Source: Dryomyza anilis
Taxonomy: Eukaryota; Arthropoda; Insecta; Diptera; Dryomyzidae
Length of the DNA stretch: 64,000 nucleotides
NCBI GenBank assembly: GCA_951804985.1
Contig: OX638135.1
Location: 42,298,324-42,362,323 of the forward strand
Reading direction: 5' to 3'
This document shows positions 1-12,700 of this stretch, in pieces (position 1 is the first letter of the stretch; every line of letters starts with the position of its first letter). The notes under the pieces were generated by a model. That model made no database searches. It worked only from the letters and a program-made list of their open reading frames with translations, and was not told the origin of the DNA. The translations under genes were made by a program, and so were the position numbers.

Positions 1-467
1 AAAACAAGAGGGATACAAATTTTTATTATAACGAAAAAAAGAAGACAAAAAAAATATTTACAATTAAATTTTTAAAGAATAAAAAAAGAGATAAATAAAT
101 ATATATATATGAAAAAAAAGGGAATTAAAATTTCAAAAAAAAAAGGAGAAAATTTTACTTAAAGGGAAAAAGAAAGAAAAAAAAAGAAGGAGGTATGAAA
201 ATTTTAATTAAAGAGAAGAAGAAAAAAATGAAGAAAATAAGAGAAAAAAATATAGAGAAACAAAATAAGAGGACAAAAATATATAAATAACAGATATTAA
301 CTATTAATTTAAAAAAAAGGAAAAAATATATGAAAAAAAATAAGGGGAATTAAAATTAAAAAAAAAAAAAATTAATTTATTTTAACACATTATTTTGTTT
401 TGGAAATTTAAATTTGTATTGGAAATTAAATAATTTTTTAAACTAAATTAACACAGTTAAAAAAAAA

Positions 468-985
468 GAGTTGGGAAAGTTAGGTCACATGGGTAAATTC
501 GGGGAGGATTTTTATAGTCGGGCCCGACTATGGAATACCCTACACATTTGGTGGGGATATTAATGGGGGATATTTAATTGCATACCTTAATTTTAAAGTT
601 TGTAATTATGCTGAACCTCCCCACCCTCAGAATATTATTCACATATCAGAAATTTACGTCTTATATACCCATAAATTAAAAAATGTATATAAAAGTATAA
701 AAAAAACTAAAAATTTTTTTTTTTTAATATAATTGAGCGGACCACGCCTATATTTAAAATTTTGAAAGGCTAATATTTCATAGATTTGATTTGAATAATT
801 TACGGATCAAATTTCCACTATGAAAACCCGGGAAATAATGAAAAAAAAGTAGGCGTATCACGCCCATTTTTGTACCACATATTTTTAGGTGAATTCTAAT
901 AATACGTTTTAAATTTTATAACTATACCTTGAATACTTTTCGAGTTATTAATTCCGGAAGAGTTATATAAAAGTGACTTGTATGG
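468..985 (+). mobile_element. DINE-like element, 5' and middle part (module C, unit 1)
   Basis: Begins GAGTTGGGAAAGTTAGG, carries the palindrome around TAGTCGGGCCCGACTA, and ends at GACTTGTATGG, where it runs straight into the next A-rich leader. The microsatellite-bearing 3' core is absent. This copy has lost 9 bases between the two CACATGGG motifs compared with the sister modules at 5,344-5,869 and 10,229-10,754. Confidence 0.8.
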
Positions 986-1639
986 AAAAAAAGAAGACAA
1001 AAAAAATATTTACAATTAAATTTTTAAAGAATAAAAAAAGAGATAAATAAATATATATATATGAAAAAAAAGGGAATTAAAATTTCAAAAAAAAAAGGAG
1101 AAAATTTTACTTAAAGGGAAAAAGAAAGAAAAAAAAAGAAGGAGGTATGAAAATTTTAATTAAAGAGAAGAAGAAAAAAATGAAGAAAATAAGAGAAAAA
1201 AATATAGAGAAACAAAATAAGAGGACAAAAATATATAAATAACAGATATTAACTATTAATTTAAAAAAAAGGAAAAAATATATGAAAAAAAATAAGGGGA
1301 ATTAAAATTAAAAAAAAAAAAAAAAATTTATTTTAACACATTATTTTGTTTTGGAAATTTAAATTTGTATTGGAAATTAAATAATTTTTTAAACTAAATT
1401 AACACAGTTAAAAAAAAAGAGTTGGGAAAGTTAGGTCACATGGGTAAATTCGGTCACATGGGGAGGATTTTTATAGTCGGGCCCGACTATGGAATACCCT
1501 ACACATTTGGTGGGGATATTAATGGGGGATATTTAATTGCATACCTTAATTTTAAAGTTTGTAATTATGCTGAACCTCCCCACCCTCAGAATATTATTCA
1601 CATATCAGAAATTTACGTCTTATATCCCCATAAATTAAA

Positions 1640-2375
1640 CCAGTTGGGAAGGTTAGATCACATGGGAAATTTTAAAGTAGGTGTAATTATGATAGTTAGG
1701 ATTATCAAAATTATAGTCGGTCTAAGCCGACTATAAATACCCTACACATATGTGTGGTTACCATTCAAAGTGATATATAGGTCACCAGGGTATACGAATC
1801 CTGAAAATAACTACAAACGTTCAATCGCTGAAGAATTTCCATTCATTTGATACCCATATTTACAAATGGGTAGGTGTACCGAATTTCGATTTTTTTTTTT
1901 GTGAACCACAAGTCTTTTTGCCGGAAAACATTATTATAATGTATTTGAGCATGATATCAATATATATTTGACCAAAAAAGTTTATCTAAGCACGTATACA
2001 TAAAAATTGATCTTTATATGTACATTTTATATGAGGTATTTGAACAAAAGTGGTCGGATCATAGGTCGCAATGGACCGATCTCGCCAATTTTTTCGCACA
2101 TACAGCGTAGGTATATTAGTAATCTAAGTTATAAGTTTCATTTATCTAGCTCTTCAATTTTAAAAGTCTTAGGGATTTCAACAGACAGACAGACAGACGG
2201 ACAGACAGACGGACAGACAGACAGACAGACGGACAGACGGACATCGCTATATCGACTCAGGAGGTCATGCTGATCAAGAATATATATACTTTTCCATACC
2301 GGAGATGCTTCCTTCTGGGTGTTACAAACGGCGTACCAAACTGAATATACCCTTTCACTCTTAGTGTAGGGTATA
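1640..2375 (+). mobile_element. DINE-like element type B inside module A (unit 1)
   Basis: Starts CCAGTTGGGAAGGTTAG, a diverged version of the main element's start, and ends TAGTGTAGGGTATA. Near its 3' end it has a (GACA)/(GGAC) microsatellite, the GATCAAGAATATATA core and a CTTCTGGGTGTTACAAAC block. It interrupts the main element: the main element's middle resumes directly after it (AATGTATATAAAAGTATA). The same nested arrangement recurs at 6,523-7,262 and 11,409-12,140, so nesting predates amplification. A solo relative lies at about 47,955-48,862. Confidence 0.8.
2181..2242 (+). repeat. (GACA)n/(GGAC)n microsatellite of the DINE-like core
   Basis: About 15 tetramers of AGAC and GGAC, i.e. 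GTCY on the other strand. This microsatellite beside a GATCAAGAATATATA core is the hallmark of mini-me/DINE-1 elements of flies. Repeat number differs between the three array units (equivalents near 7,064-7,130 and 11,950-12,007). Confidence 0.9.
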
Positions 2376-3114
2376 AAAATGTATATAAAAGTATAAAAAA
2401 AACTAAATTTTTTTTTTTTAAATATAATTGGGCGGACCACGCCTATATTTAAAATTTTGAAAGGCTAATATTTCATAGATTTGATTTGAATAATTTACGG
2501 ATCAAATTTCCACTATGAAAACCCGGGAAATAATGAAAAAAAAGTAGGCGTATCACGCCCATTTTTGTACCACATATTTTTAGGTGAATTCTAATAATAC
2601 GTTTTAAATTTTATAACTATACCTTGAATACTTTTCGAGTTATTAATTCCGGAAGAGTTATATAAAAGTGACTTGTATGGAAAAAAAGAAGACAAAAAAA
2701 ATATTTACAATTAAATTTTTAAAGAATAAAAAAAGAGATAAATAAATATATATATATGAAAAAAAAGGGAATTAAAATTTCAAAAAAAAAAGGAGAAAAT
2801 TTTACTTAAAGGGAAAAAGAAAGAAAAAAAAAAGAAGGAGGTATGAAAATTTTAATTAAAGAGAAGAAGAAAAAAATGAAGAAAATAAGAGAAAAAAATA
2901 TAGAGAAACAAAATAAGAGGACAAAAATATATAAATAACAGATATTAACTATTAATTTAAAAAAAAGGAAAAAATATATGAAAAAAAATAAGGAAAATTA
3001 AAATTAAAAAAAAAAAAAAAAATTTATTTTAACACATTATTTTGTTTTGGAAATTTAAATTTGTATTGGAAATTAAATAATTTTTTAAACTAAATTAACA
3101 CAGTTAAAAAAAAA

Positions 3115-3909
3115 GAGTTGGGAAAGTTAGGTCACATGGGTAAATTCGGTCACATGGGGAGGATTTTTATAGTCGGGCCCGACTATGGAATACCCTACAC
3201 ATTTGGTGGGGATATTAATGGGGGATATTTAATTGCATACCTTAATTTTAAAGTTTGTAATTATGCTGAACCTCCCCACCCTCAGAATATTATTCACATA
3301 TCAGAAATTTACGTCTTATATCCCCATAAATTAAAAAATGTATATAAAAGTATAAAAAAAACTAAATTTTTTTTTTTTTAAATATAATTGGGCGGACCAC
3401 GCCTATATTTAAAATTTTGAAAGGCTAATATTTCATAGATTTGATTTGAATAACTATGAACCCCGGGAAATAATGAAAAAAAAGTAGGCGTATCACGCCC
3501 ATTTTTGTACCACATATTTTTAGGTGAATTCTAATAATACGTTTTAAATTTTATAACTATACCTTGAATACTTTTCGAGTTATTAATTCCGAAAGAGTTA
3601 TATAAAAGTGACTTGTATGGAAGGTGGGCGTGTCCGTTGACCGATTTGTCTCATTTTCAAACTCAGTTCCTACTTTTGGCTAAAATATATTGAGAAGAAA
3701 TTTCATCGCATTCTGATCAGTATTTCTCAAGTTATTCTGTATTCGGGCAGCAAGACAGCAAGACGGACAGACGGACATGGCTAAACGGACTCAGGTAGTG
3801 ATGCTGATCAAGAATATATATACTTTTCCATACCGGACACGCCTCCTAAGGGGCGTTACAATATATGCACAAAGTTAATATACCCTGTACCTCATAGGTG
3901 TAGGGTATA
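3115..3909 (+). mobile_element. Complete DINE-1/mini-me-like (Helentron-associated) element, unit 1
   Basis: About 795 bp. In order: start GAGTTGGGAAAGTTAGG; palindrome ATAGTCGGGCCCGACTAT; a GGGCGGACCACGCC block; a CGGGAAATAATG/ATCACGCCC block; a GGTGGGCGTGTCCGTTGACC block; GACA/GGAC microsatellite; GATCAAGAATATATA core; a CGCCTCCTAAGGGGCG hairpin; and a terminal hairpin ATACCCTGTACCTCATAGG-TGTAGGGTAT. No transposase or helicase is encoded, so it is non-autonomous. Solo copies in the opposite orientation lie at 30,003, 41,002 and 51,049. Membership of the Helentron-associated class is inferred from the mini-me hallmarks. Confidence 0.85.
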
Positions 3910-4876
3910 AAAAAAATAAAAAGCACATGCAACCAATTGCATTAATTTAAAATTAAATCAATGTTAGTCATAAAATTGTCGAATTCAATACAGATAATGC
4001 AAAACCAACAATTGCATTACTGACCTATATTAATAGCTCTCGCTATCAAACCTTGAAAAGGGTCATTCCCCCAAGTGTTTCATGCTGAAGCACATATGCA
4101 ATTTGTACGAACGTATGTATATCATACACTAAGCATGCGTTAATAGCTGACATATAAATGCAGATCTTGCAATTTTTTTTTGATACCATAAACAATGCAA
4201 ATAAATATAATTCAATTTTACCGTCATGCCAGTAGGAAGTTTCATATAATGTGACTTATATAAGTACAGAAAAATAATATAATAAAATATTAAACATGTT
4301 TAGAAAACAAATCGCAACTCTAATTATATTTATTTACATGCAGAGAAATTATAGGTACTTTTGTATATTAATATAATTCAATTTGAATAAGTTTGAATAT
4401 AACAAATAAATTTTAAATGATTTTGAAGAACTTACTTATAATAATTTAAATTTCTTAAAGAAGAAGAAAAATATCAGTTAGTTTTAAAATTGAAAAAAGA
4501 GAGATATGTAAATATTTAGTACAGTTAAAATTAAAAAACATGGAAGGAAAAAAAATATATTAGTAGAATAAAGAAAATGCAAAAAAACAGGTAATAAATA
4601 AAAGCAAAGAATTTAAAATTTAAAAAAGCGATTTATGCATTAAAATATTTAATGCAGTTAAAATTAAAAAAAAGGTTTAATAATTGAATCGGAAAAAAAG
4701 AGGAAACATATTAGTAAAATAAATAAAATGAATAAAATACATATATAGGTATTAAATATTATTTAAAAAAAAATGGAATTTTTAAATTTTAAAGAAAAAA
4801 AAAGTGAAAGAAAAATATAATAAGAAGAAAAATATAATAAACATAAAAAAAAAATTGGGGAATTAAAATTAAAAAA
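3910..4876. repeat. Spacer of the higher-order unit (unit 1)
   Basis: AT-rich, no gene. Its first half (to about 4,440) is moderately complex and includes ATTGCATTA motifs. Its second half is degenerate A-rich sequence with recurring CAGTTAAAATTAAAAAA, resembling the A-rich leader. The equivalent in unit 2 is 8,794-9,762. Confidence 0.75.
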
Positions 4877-7800
4877 AAAACAAGAGGGATACAAATTTTT
4901 ATTATAACGAAAAAAAGAAGACAAAAAAAATATTTACAATTAAATTTTTAAAGAATAAAAAAAGAGATAAATAAATATATATATATGAAAAAAAAGGGAA
5001 TTAAAATTTCAAAAAAAAAAGGAGAAAATTTTACTTAAAGGGAAAAAGAAAGAAAAAAAAAGAAGGAGGTATGAAAATTTTAATTAAAGAGAAGAAGAAA
5101 AAAATGAAGAAAATAAGAGAAAAAAATATAGAGAAACAAAATAATAGGACAAAAATATATAAATAACAGATATTAACTATTAATTTAAAAAAAAGGAAAA
5201 AATATATGAAAAAAAATAAGGGGAATTAAAATTAAAAAAAAAAAAAATTAATTTATTTTAACACATTATTTTGTTTTGGAAATTTAAATTTGTATTGGAA
5301 ATTAAATAATTTTTTAAACTAAATTAACACAGTTAAAAAAAAAGAGTTGGGAAAGTTAGGTCACATGGGTAAATTCGGTCACATGGGGAGGATTTTTATA
5401 GTCGGGCCCGACTATGGAATACCCTACACATTTGGTGGGGATATTAATGGGGGATATTTAATTGCATACCTTAATTTTAAAGTTTGTAATTATGCTGAAC
5501 CTCCCCACCCTCAGAATATTATTCACATATCAGAAATTTACGTCTTATATACCCATAAATTAAAAAATGTATATAAAAGTATAAAAAAAACTAAAATTTT
5601 TTTTTTTTTAATATAATTGGGCGGACCACGCCTATATTTAAAATTTTGAAAGGCTAATATTTCATAGATTTGATTTGAATAATTTACGGATCAAATTTCC
5701 ACTATGAAAACCCGGGAAATAATGAAAAAAAAGTAGGCGTATCACGCCCATTTTTGTACCACATATTTTTAGGTGAATTCTAATAATACGTTTTAAATTT
5801 TATAACTATACCTTGAATACTTTTCGAGTTATTAATTCCGGAAGAGTTATATAAAAGTGACTTGTATGGAAAAAAAGAAGACAAAAAAAATATTTACAAT
5901 TAAATTTTTAAAGAATAAAAAAAGAGATAAATAAATATATATATATGAAAAAAAAGGGAATTAAAATTTCAAAAAAAAAAGGAGAAAATTTTACTTAAAG
6001 GGAAAAAGAAAGAAAAAAAAGAAGGAGGTATGAAAATTTTAATTAAAGAGAAGAAGAAAAAAATGAAGAAAATAAGAGAAAAAAATATAGAGAAACAAAA
6101 TAAGAGGACAAAAATATATAAATAACAGATATTAACTATTAATTTAAAAAAAAGGAAAAAATATATGAAAAAAAATAAGGGGAATTAAAATTAAAAAAAA
6201 AAAAAAAAATTTATTTTAACACATTATTTTGTTTTGGAAATTTAAATTTGTATTGGAAATTAAATAATTTTTTAAACTAAATTAACACAGTTAAAAAAAA
6301 AGAGTTGGGAAAGTTAGGTCACATGGGTAAATTCGGTCACATGGGGAGGATTTTTATAGTCGGGCCCGACTATGGAATACCCTACACATTTGGTGGGGAT
6401 ATTAATGGGGGATATTTAATTGCATACCTTAATTTTAAAGTTTGTAATTATGCTGAACCTCCCCACCCTCAGAATATTATTCACATATCAGAAATTTACG
6501 TCTTATATCCCCATAAATTAAACCAGTTGGGAAGGTTAGATCACATGGGAAATTTTAAAGTAGGTGTAATTATGATAGTTAGGATTATCAAAATTATAGT
6601 CGGTCTAAGCCGACTATAAATACCCTACACATATGTGTGGTTACCATTCAAAGTGATATATAGGTCACCAGGGTATACGAATCCTGAAAATAACTACAAA
6701 CGTTCAATCGCTGAAGAATTTCCATTCATTTGATACCCATATTTACAAATGGGTAGGTGTACCGAATTTCGATTTTTTTTTTTGTGAACCACAAGTCTTT
6801 TTGCCGGAAAACATTATTATAATGTATTTGAGCATGATATCAATATATATTTGACCAAAAAAGTTTATCTAAGCACGTATACATAAAAATTGATCTTTAT
6901 ATGTACATTTTATATGAGGTATTTGAACAAAAGTGGTCGGATCATAGGTCGCAATGGACCGATCTCGCCAATTTTTTCGCACATACAGCGTAGGTATATT
7001 AGTAATCTAAGTTATAAGTTTCATTTATCTAGCTCTTCAATTTTAAAAGTCTTAGGGATTTCAACAGACAGACAGACAGACGGACAGACAGACGGACAGA
7101 CAGACAGACAGACAGACGGACAGACGGACATCGCTATATCGACTCAGGAGGTCATGCTGATCAAGAATATATATACTTTTCCATACCGGAGATGCTTCCT
7201 TCTGGGTGTTACAAACGGCGTACCAAACTGAATATACCCTTTCACTCTTAGTGTAGGGTATAAAAATGTATATAAAAGTATAAAAAAAACTAAATTTTTT
7301 TTTTTAAATATAATTGGGCGGACCACGCCTATATTTAAAATTTTGAAAGGCTAATATTTCATAGATTTGATTTGAATAATTTACGGATCAAATTTCCACT
7401 ATGAAAACCCGGGAAATAATGAAAAAAAAGTAGGCGTATCACGCCCATTTTTGTACCACATATTTTTAGGTGAATTCTAATAATACGTTTTAAATTTTAT
7501 AACTATACCTTGAATACTTTTCGAGTTATTAATTCCGGAAGAGTTATATAAAAGTGACTTGTATGGAAAAAAAGAAGACAAAAAAAATATTTACAATTAA
7601 ATTTTTAAAGAATAAAAAAAGAGATAAATAAATATATATATATGAAAAAAAAGGGAATTAAAATTTCAAAAAAAAAAGGAGAAAATTTTACTTAAAGGGA
7701 AAAAGAAAGAAAAAAAAAAGAAGGAGGTATGAAAATTTTAATTAAAGAGAAGAAGAAAAAAATGAAGAAAATAAGAGAAAAAAATATAGAGAAACAAAAT

Positions 7801-9762
7801 AAGAGGACAAAAATATATAAATAACAGATATTAACTATTAATTTAAAAAAAAGGAAAAAATATATGAAAAAAAATAAGGAAAATTAAAATTAAAAAAAAA
7901 AAAAAAATTTATTTTAACACATTATTTTGTTTTGGAAATTTAAATTTGTATTGGAAATTAAATAATTTTTTAAACTAAATTAACACAGTTAAAAAAAAAG
8001 AGTTGGGAAAGTTAGGTCACATGGGTAAATTCGGTCACATGGGGAGGATTTTTATAGTCGGGCCCGACTATGGAATACCCTACACATTTGGTGGGGATAT
8101 TAATGGGGGATATTTAATTGCATACCTTAATTTTAAAGTTTGTAATTATGCTGAACCTCCCCACCCTCAGAATATTATTCACATATCAGAAATTTACGTC
8201 TTATATCCCCATAAATTAAAAAATGTATATAAAAGTATAAAAAAAACTAAATTTTTTTTTTTTTAAATATAATTGGGCGGACCACGCCTATATTTAAAAT
8301 TTTGAAAGGCTAATATTTCATAGATTTGATTTGAATAACTATGAACCCCGGGAAATAATGAAAAAAAAGTAGGCGTATCACGCCCATTTTTGTACCACAT
8401 ATTTTTAGGTGAATTCTAATAATACGTTTTAAATTTTATAACTATACCTTGAATACTTTTCGAGTTATTAATTCCGAAAGAGTTATATAAAAGTGACTTG
8501 TATGGAAGGTGGGCGTGTCCGTTGACCGATTTGTCTCATTTTCAAACTCAGTTCCTACTTTTGGCTAAAATATATTGAGAAGAAATTTCATCGCATTCTG
8601 ATCAGTATTTCTCAAGTTATTCTGTATTCGGGCAGCAAGACAGCAAGACGGACAGACGGACATGGCTAAACGGACTCAGGTAGTGATGCTGATCAAGAAT
8701 ATATATACTTTTCCATACCGGACACGCCTCCTAAGGGGCGTTACAATATATGCACAAAGTTAATATACCCTGTACCTCATAGGTGTAGGGTATAAAAAAA
8801 ATAAAAAGCACATGCAACCAATTGCATTAATTTAAAATTAAATCAATGTTAGTCATAAAATTGTCGAATTCAATACAGATAATGCAAAACCAACAATTGC
8901 ATTACTGACCTATATTAATAGCTCTCGCTATCAAACCTTGAAAAGGGTCATTCCCCCAAGTGTTTCATGCTGAAGCACATATGCAATTTGTACGAACGTA
9001 TGTATATCATACACTAAGCATGCGTTAATAGCTGACATATAAATGCAGATCTTGCAATTTTTTTTTGATACCATAAACAATGCAAATAAATATAATTCAA
9101 TTTTACCGTCATGCCAGTAGGAAGTTTCATATAATGTGACTTATATAAGTACACAAAAATAATATAATAAAATATTAAACATGTTTAGAAAACAAATCGC
9201 AACTCTAATTATATTTATTTACATGCAGAGAAATTATAGGTACTTTTGTATATTAATATAATTCAATTTGAATAAGTTTGAATATAACAAATAAATTTTA
9301 AATGATTTTGAAGAACTTACTTATAATAATTTAAATTTCTTAAAGAAGAAGAAAAATATCAGTTAGTTTTAAAATTGAAAAAAGAGAGATATGTAAATAT
9401 TTAGTACAGTTAAAATTAAAAAACAAGGAAGGAAAAAAAATATATTAGTAGAATAAAGAAAATGCAAAAAAACAGGTAATAAATAAAAGCAAAGAATTTA
9501 AAATTTAAAAAAGCGATTTATGCATTAAAATATTTAATGCAGTTAAAATTAAAAAAAAGGTTTAATAATTGAATCGGAAAAAAAGAGGAAACATATTAGT
9601 AAAATAAATAAAATGAATAAAATACATATATAGGTATTAAATATTATTTAAAAAAAAATGGAATTTTTAAATTTTAAAGAAAAAAAAAGTGAAAAAAAAA
9701 TATAATAAGAAGAAAAATATAATAAACATAAAAAAAAAATTGGGGAATTAAAATTAAAAAAA
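4877..9762. repeat. Second complete higher-order unit
   Basis: Near-identical repeat of 1-4,876. Modules: C element part 5,344-5,869; module A with type B element 6,523-7,262; complete element 8,000-8,793; spacer 8,794-9,762. Differences from unit 1 are few substitutions (for example AATAGGAC for AAGAGGAC near 5,143) and homopolymer lengths. Confidence 0.9.
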
Positions 9763-12700
9763 AAAACAAGAGGGATACAAATTTTTATTATAACGAAAAA
9801 AAGAAGACAAAACAAATATTTACAATTAAATTTTTAAAGAATAAAAAAAGAGATAAATAAATATATATATATGAAAAAAAAGGGAATTAAAATTTCAAAA
9901 AAAAAAGGAGAAAATTTTACTTAAAGGGAAAAAGAAAGAAAAAAAAAGAAGGAGGTATGAAAATTTTAATTAAAGAGAAGAAGAAAAAAATGAAGAAAAT
10001 AAGAGAAAAAAATATAGAGAAACAAAATAAGAGGACAAAAATATATAAATAACAGATATTAACTATTAATTTAAAAAAAAGGAAAAAATATATGAAAAAA
10101 AATAAGGGGAATTAAAATTAAAAAAAAAAAAATTAATTTATTTTAACACATTATTTTGTTTTGGAAATTTAAATTTGTATTGGAAATTAAATAATTTTTT
10201 AAACTAAATTAACACAGTTAAAAAAAAAGAGTTGGGAAAGTTAGGTCACATGGGTAAATTCGGTCACATGGGGAGGATTTTTATAGTCGGGCCCGACTAT
10301 GGAATACCCTACACATTTGGTGGGGATATTAATGGGGGATATTTAATTGCATACCTTAATTTTAAAGTTTGTAATTATGCTGAACCTCCCCACCCTCAGA
10401 ATATTATTCACATATCAGAAATTTACGTCTTATATACCCATAAATTAAAAAATGTATATAAAAGTATAAAAAAAACTAAAAATTTTTTTTTTTTAATATA
10501 ATTGAGCGGACCACGCCTATATTTAAAATTTTGAAAGGCTAATATTTCATAGATTTGATTTGAATAATTTACGGATCAAATTTCCACTATGAAAACCCGG
10601 GAAATAATGAAAAAAAAGTAGGCGTATCACGCCCATTTTTGTACCACATATTTTTAGGTGAATTCTAATAATACGTTTTAAATTTTATAACTATACCTTG
10701 AATACTTTTCGAGTTATTAATTCCGGAAGAGTTATATAAAAGTGACTTGTATGGAAAAAAAGAAGACAAAAAAAATATTTACAATTAAATTTTTAAAGAA
10801 TAAAAAAAGAGATAAATAAATATATATATATGAAAAAAAAGGGAATTAAAATTTCAAAAAAAAAAGGAGAAAATTTTACTTAAAGGGAAAAAGAAAGAAA
10901 AAAAAAGAAGGAGGTATGAAAATTTTAATTAAAGAGAAGAAGAAAAAAATGAAGAAAATAAGAGAAAAAAATATAGAGAAACAAAATAAGAGGACAAAAA
11001 TATATAAATAACAGATATTAACTATTAATTTAAAAAAAAGGAAAAAATATATGAAAAAAAATAAGGGGAATTAAAATTAAAAAAAAAAAAAAAAATTTAT
11101 TTTAACACATTATTTTGTTTTGGAAATTTAAATTTGTATTGGAAATTAAATAATTTTTTAAACTAAATTAACACAGTTAAAAAAAAAGAGTTGGGAAAGT
11201 TAGGTCACATGGGTAAATTCGGTCACATGGGGAGGATTTTTATAGTCGGGCCCGACTATGGAATACCCTACACATTTGGTGGGGATATTAATGGGGGATA
11301 TTTAATTGCATACCTTAATTTTAAAGTTTGTAATTATGCTGAACCTCCCCACCCTCAGAATATTATTCACATATCAGAAATTTACGTCTTATATCCCCAT
11401 AAATTAAACCAGTTGGGAAGGTTAGATCACATGGGAAATTTTAAAGTAGGTGTAATTATGATAGTTAGGATTATCAAAATTATAGTCGGTCTAAGCCGAC
11501 TATAAATACCCTACACATATGTGTGGTTACCATTCAAAGTGATATATAGGTCACCAGGGTATACGAATCCTGAAAATAACTACAAACGTTCAATCGCTGA
11601 AGAATTTCCATTCATTTGATACCCATATTTACAAATGGGTAGGTGTACCGAATTTCGATTTTTTTTTTTGTGAACCACAAGTCTTTTTGCCGGAAAACAT
11701 TATAATAATGTATTTGAGCATGATATCAATATATATTTGACCAAAAAAGTTTATCTAAGCACGTATACATAAAAATTGATCTTTATATGTACATTTTATA
11801 TGAGGTATTTGAACAAAAGTGGTCGGATCATAGGTCGCAATGGACCGATCTCGCCAATTTTTTCGCACATACAGCGTAGGTATATTAGTAATCTAAGTTA
11901 TAAGTTTCATTTATCTAGCTCTTCAATTTTAAAAGTCTTAGGGATTTCAACAGACAGACAGACAGACGGACAGACAGACGGACAGACAGACAGACGGACA
12001 GACGGACATCGCTATATCGACTCAGGAGGTCATGCTGATCAAGAATATATATACTTTTCCATACCGGAGATGCTTCCTTCTGGGTGTTACAAACGGCGTA
12101 CCAAACTGAATATACCCTTTCACTCTTAGTGTAGGGTATAAAAATGTATATAAAAGTATAAAAAAAACTAAATTTTTTTTTTTTAAATATAATTGGGCGG
12201 ACCACGCCTATATTTAAAATTTTGAAAGGCTAATATTTCATAGATTTGATTTGAATAATTTACGGATCAAATTTCCACTATGAAAACCCGGGAAATAATG
12301 AAAAAAAAGTAGGCGTATCACGCCCATTTTTGTACCACATATTTTTAGGTGAATTCTAATAATACGTTTTAAATTTTATAACTATACCTTGAATACTTTT
12401 CGAGTTATTAATTCCGGAAGAGTTATATAAAAGTGACTTGTATGGAAAAAAAGAAGACAAAAAAAATATTTACAATTAAATTTTTAAAGAATAAAAAAAG
12501 AGATAAATAAATATATATATATGAAAAAAAAGGGAATTAAAATTTCAAAAAAAAAAGGAGAAAATTTTACTTAAAGGGAAAAAGAAAGAAAAAAAAAGAA
12601 GGAGGTATGAAAATTTTAATTAAAGAGAAGAAGAAAAAAATGAAGAAAATAAGAGAAAAAAATATAGAGAAACAAAATAAGAGGACAAAAATATATAAAT

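Noticed and set aside
1422..1736. Repeated open frames beginning with a GKLGHMGKFGHMGRIF-type sequence in every array module
   Set aside because: They start at TTG, lie wholly in the DINE-like element and satellite, vary at the end with homopolymer length, and resemble no protein. Sequence identity among copies reflects recent duplication, not selection.
2007..2273. Frames with DRQTDGQTD repeats and their minus-strand partners
   Set aside because: These are translations of the (GACA)/(GGAC) microsatellite; length changes with repeat number in each unit.
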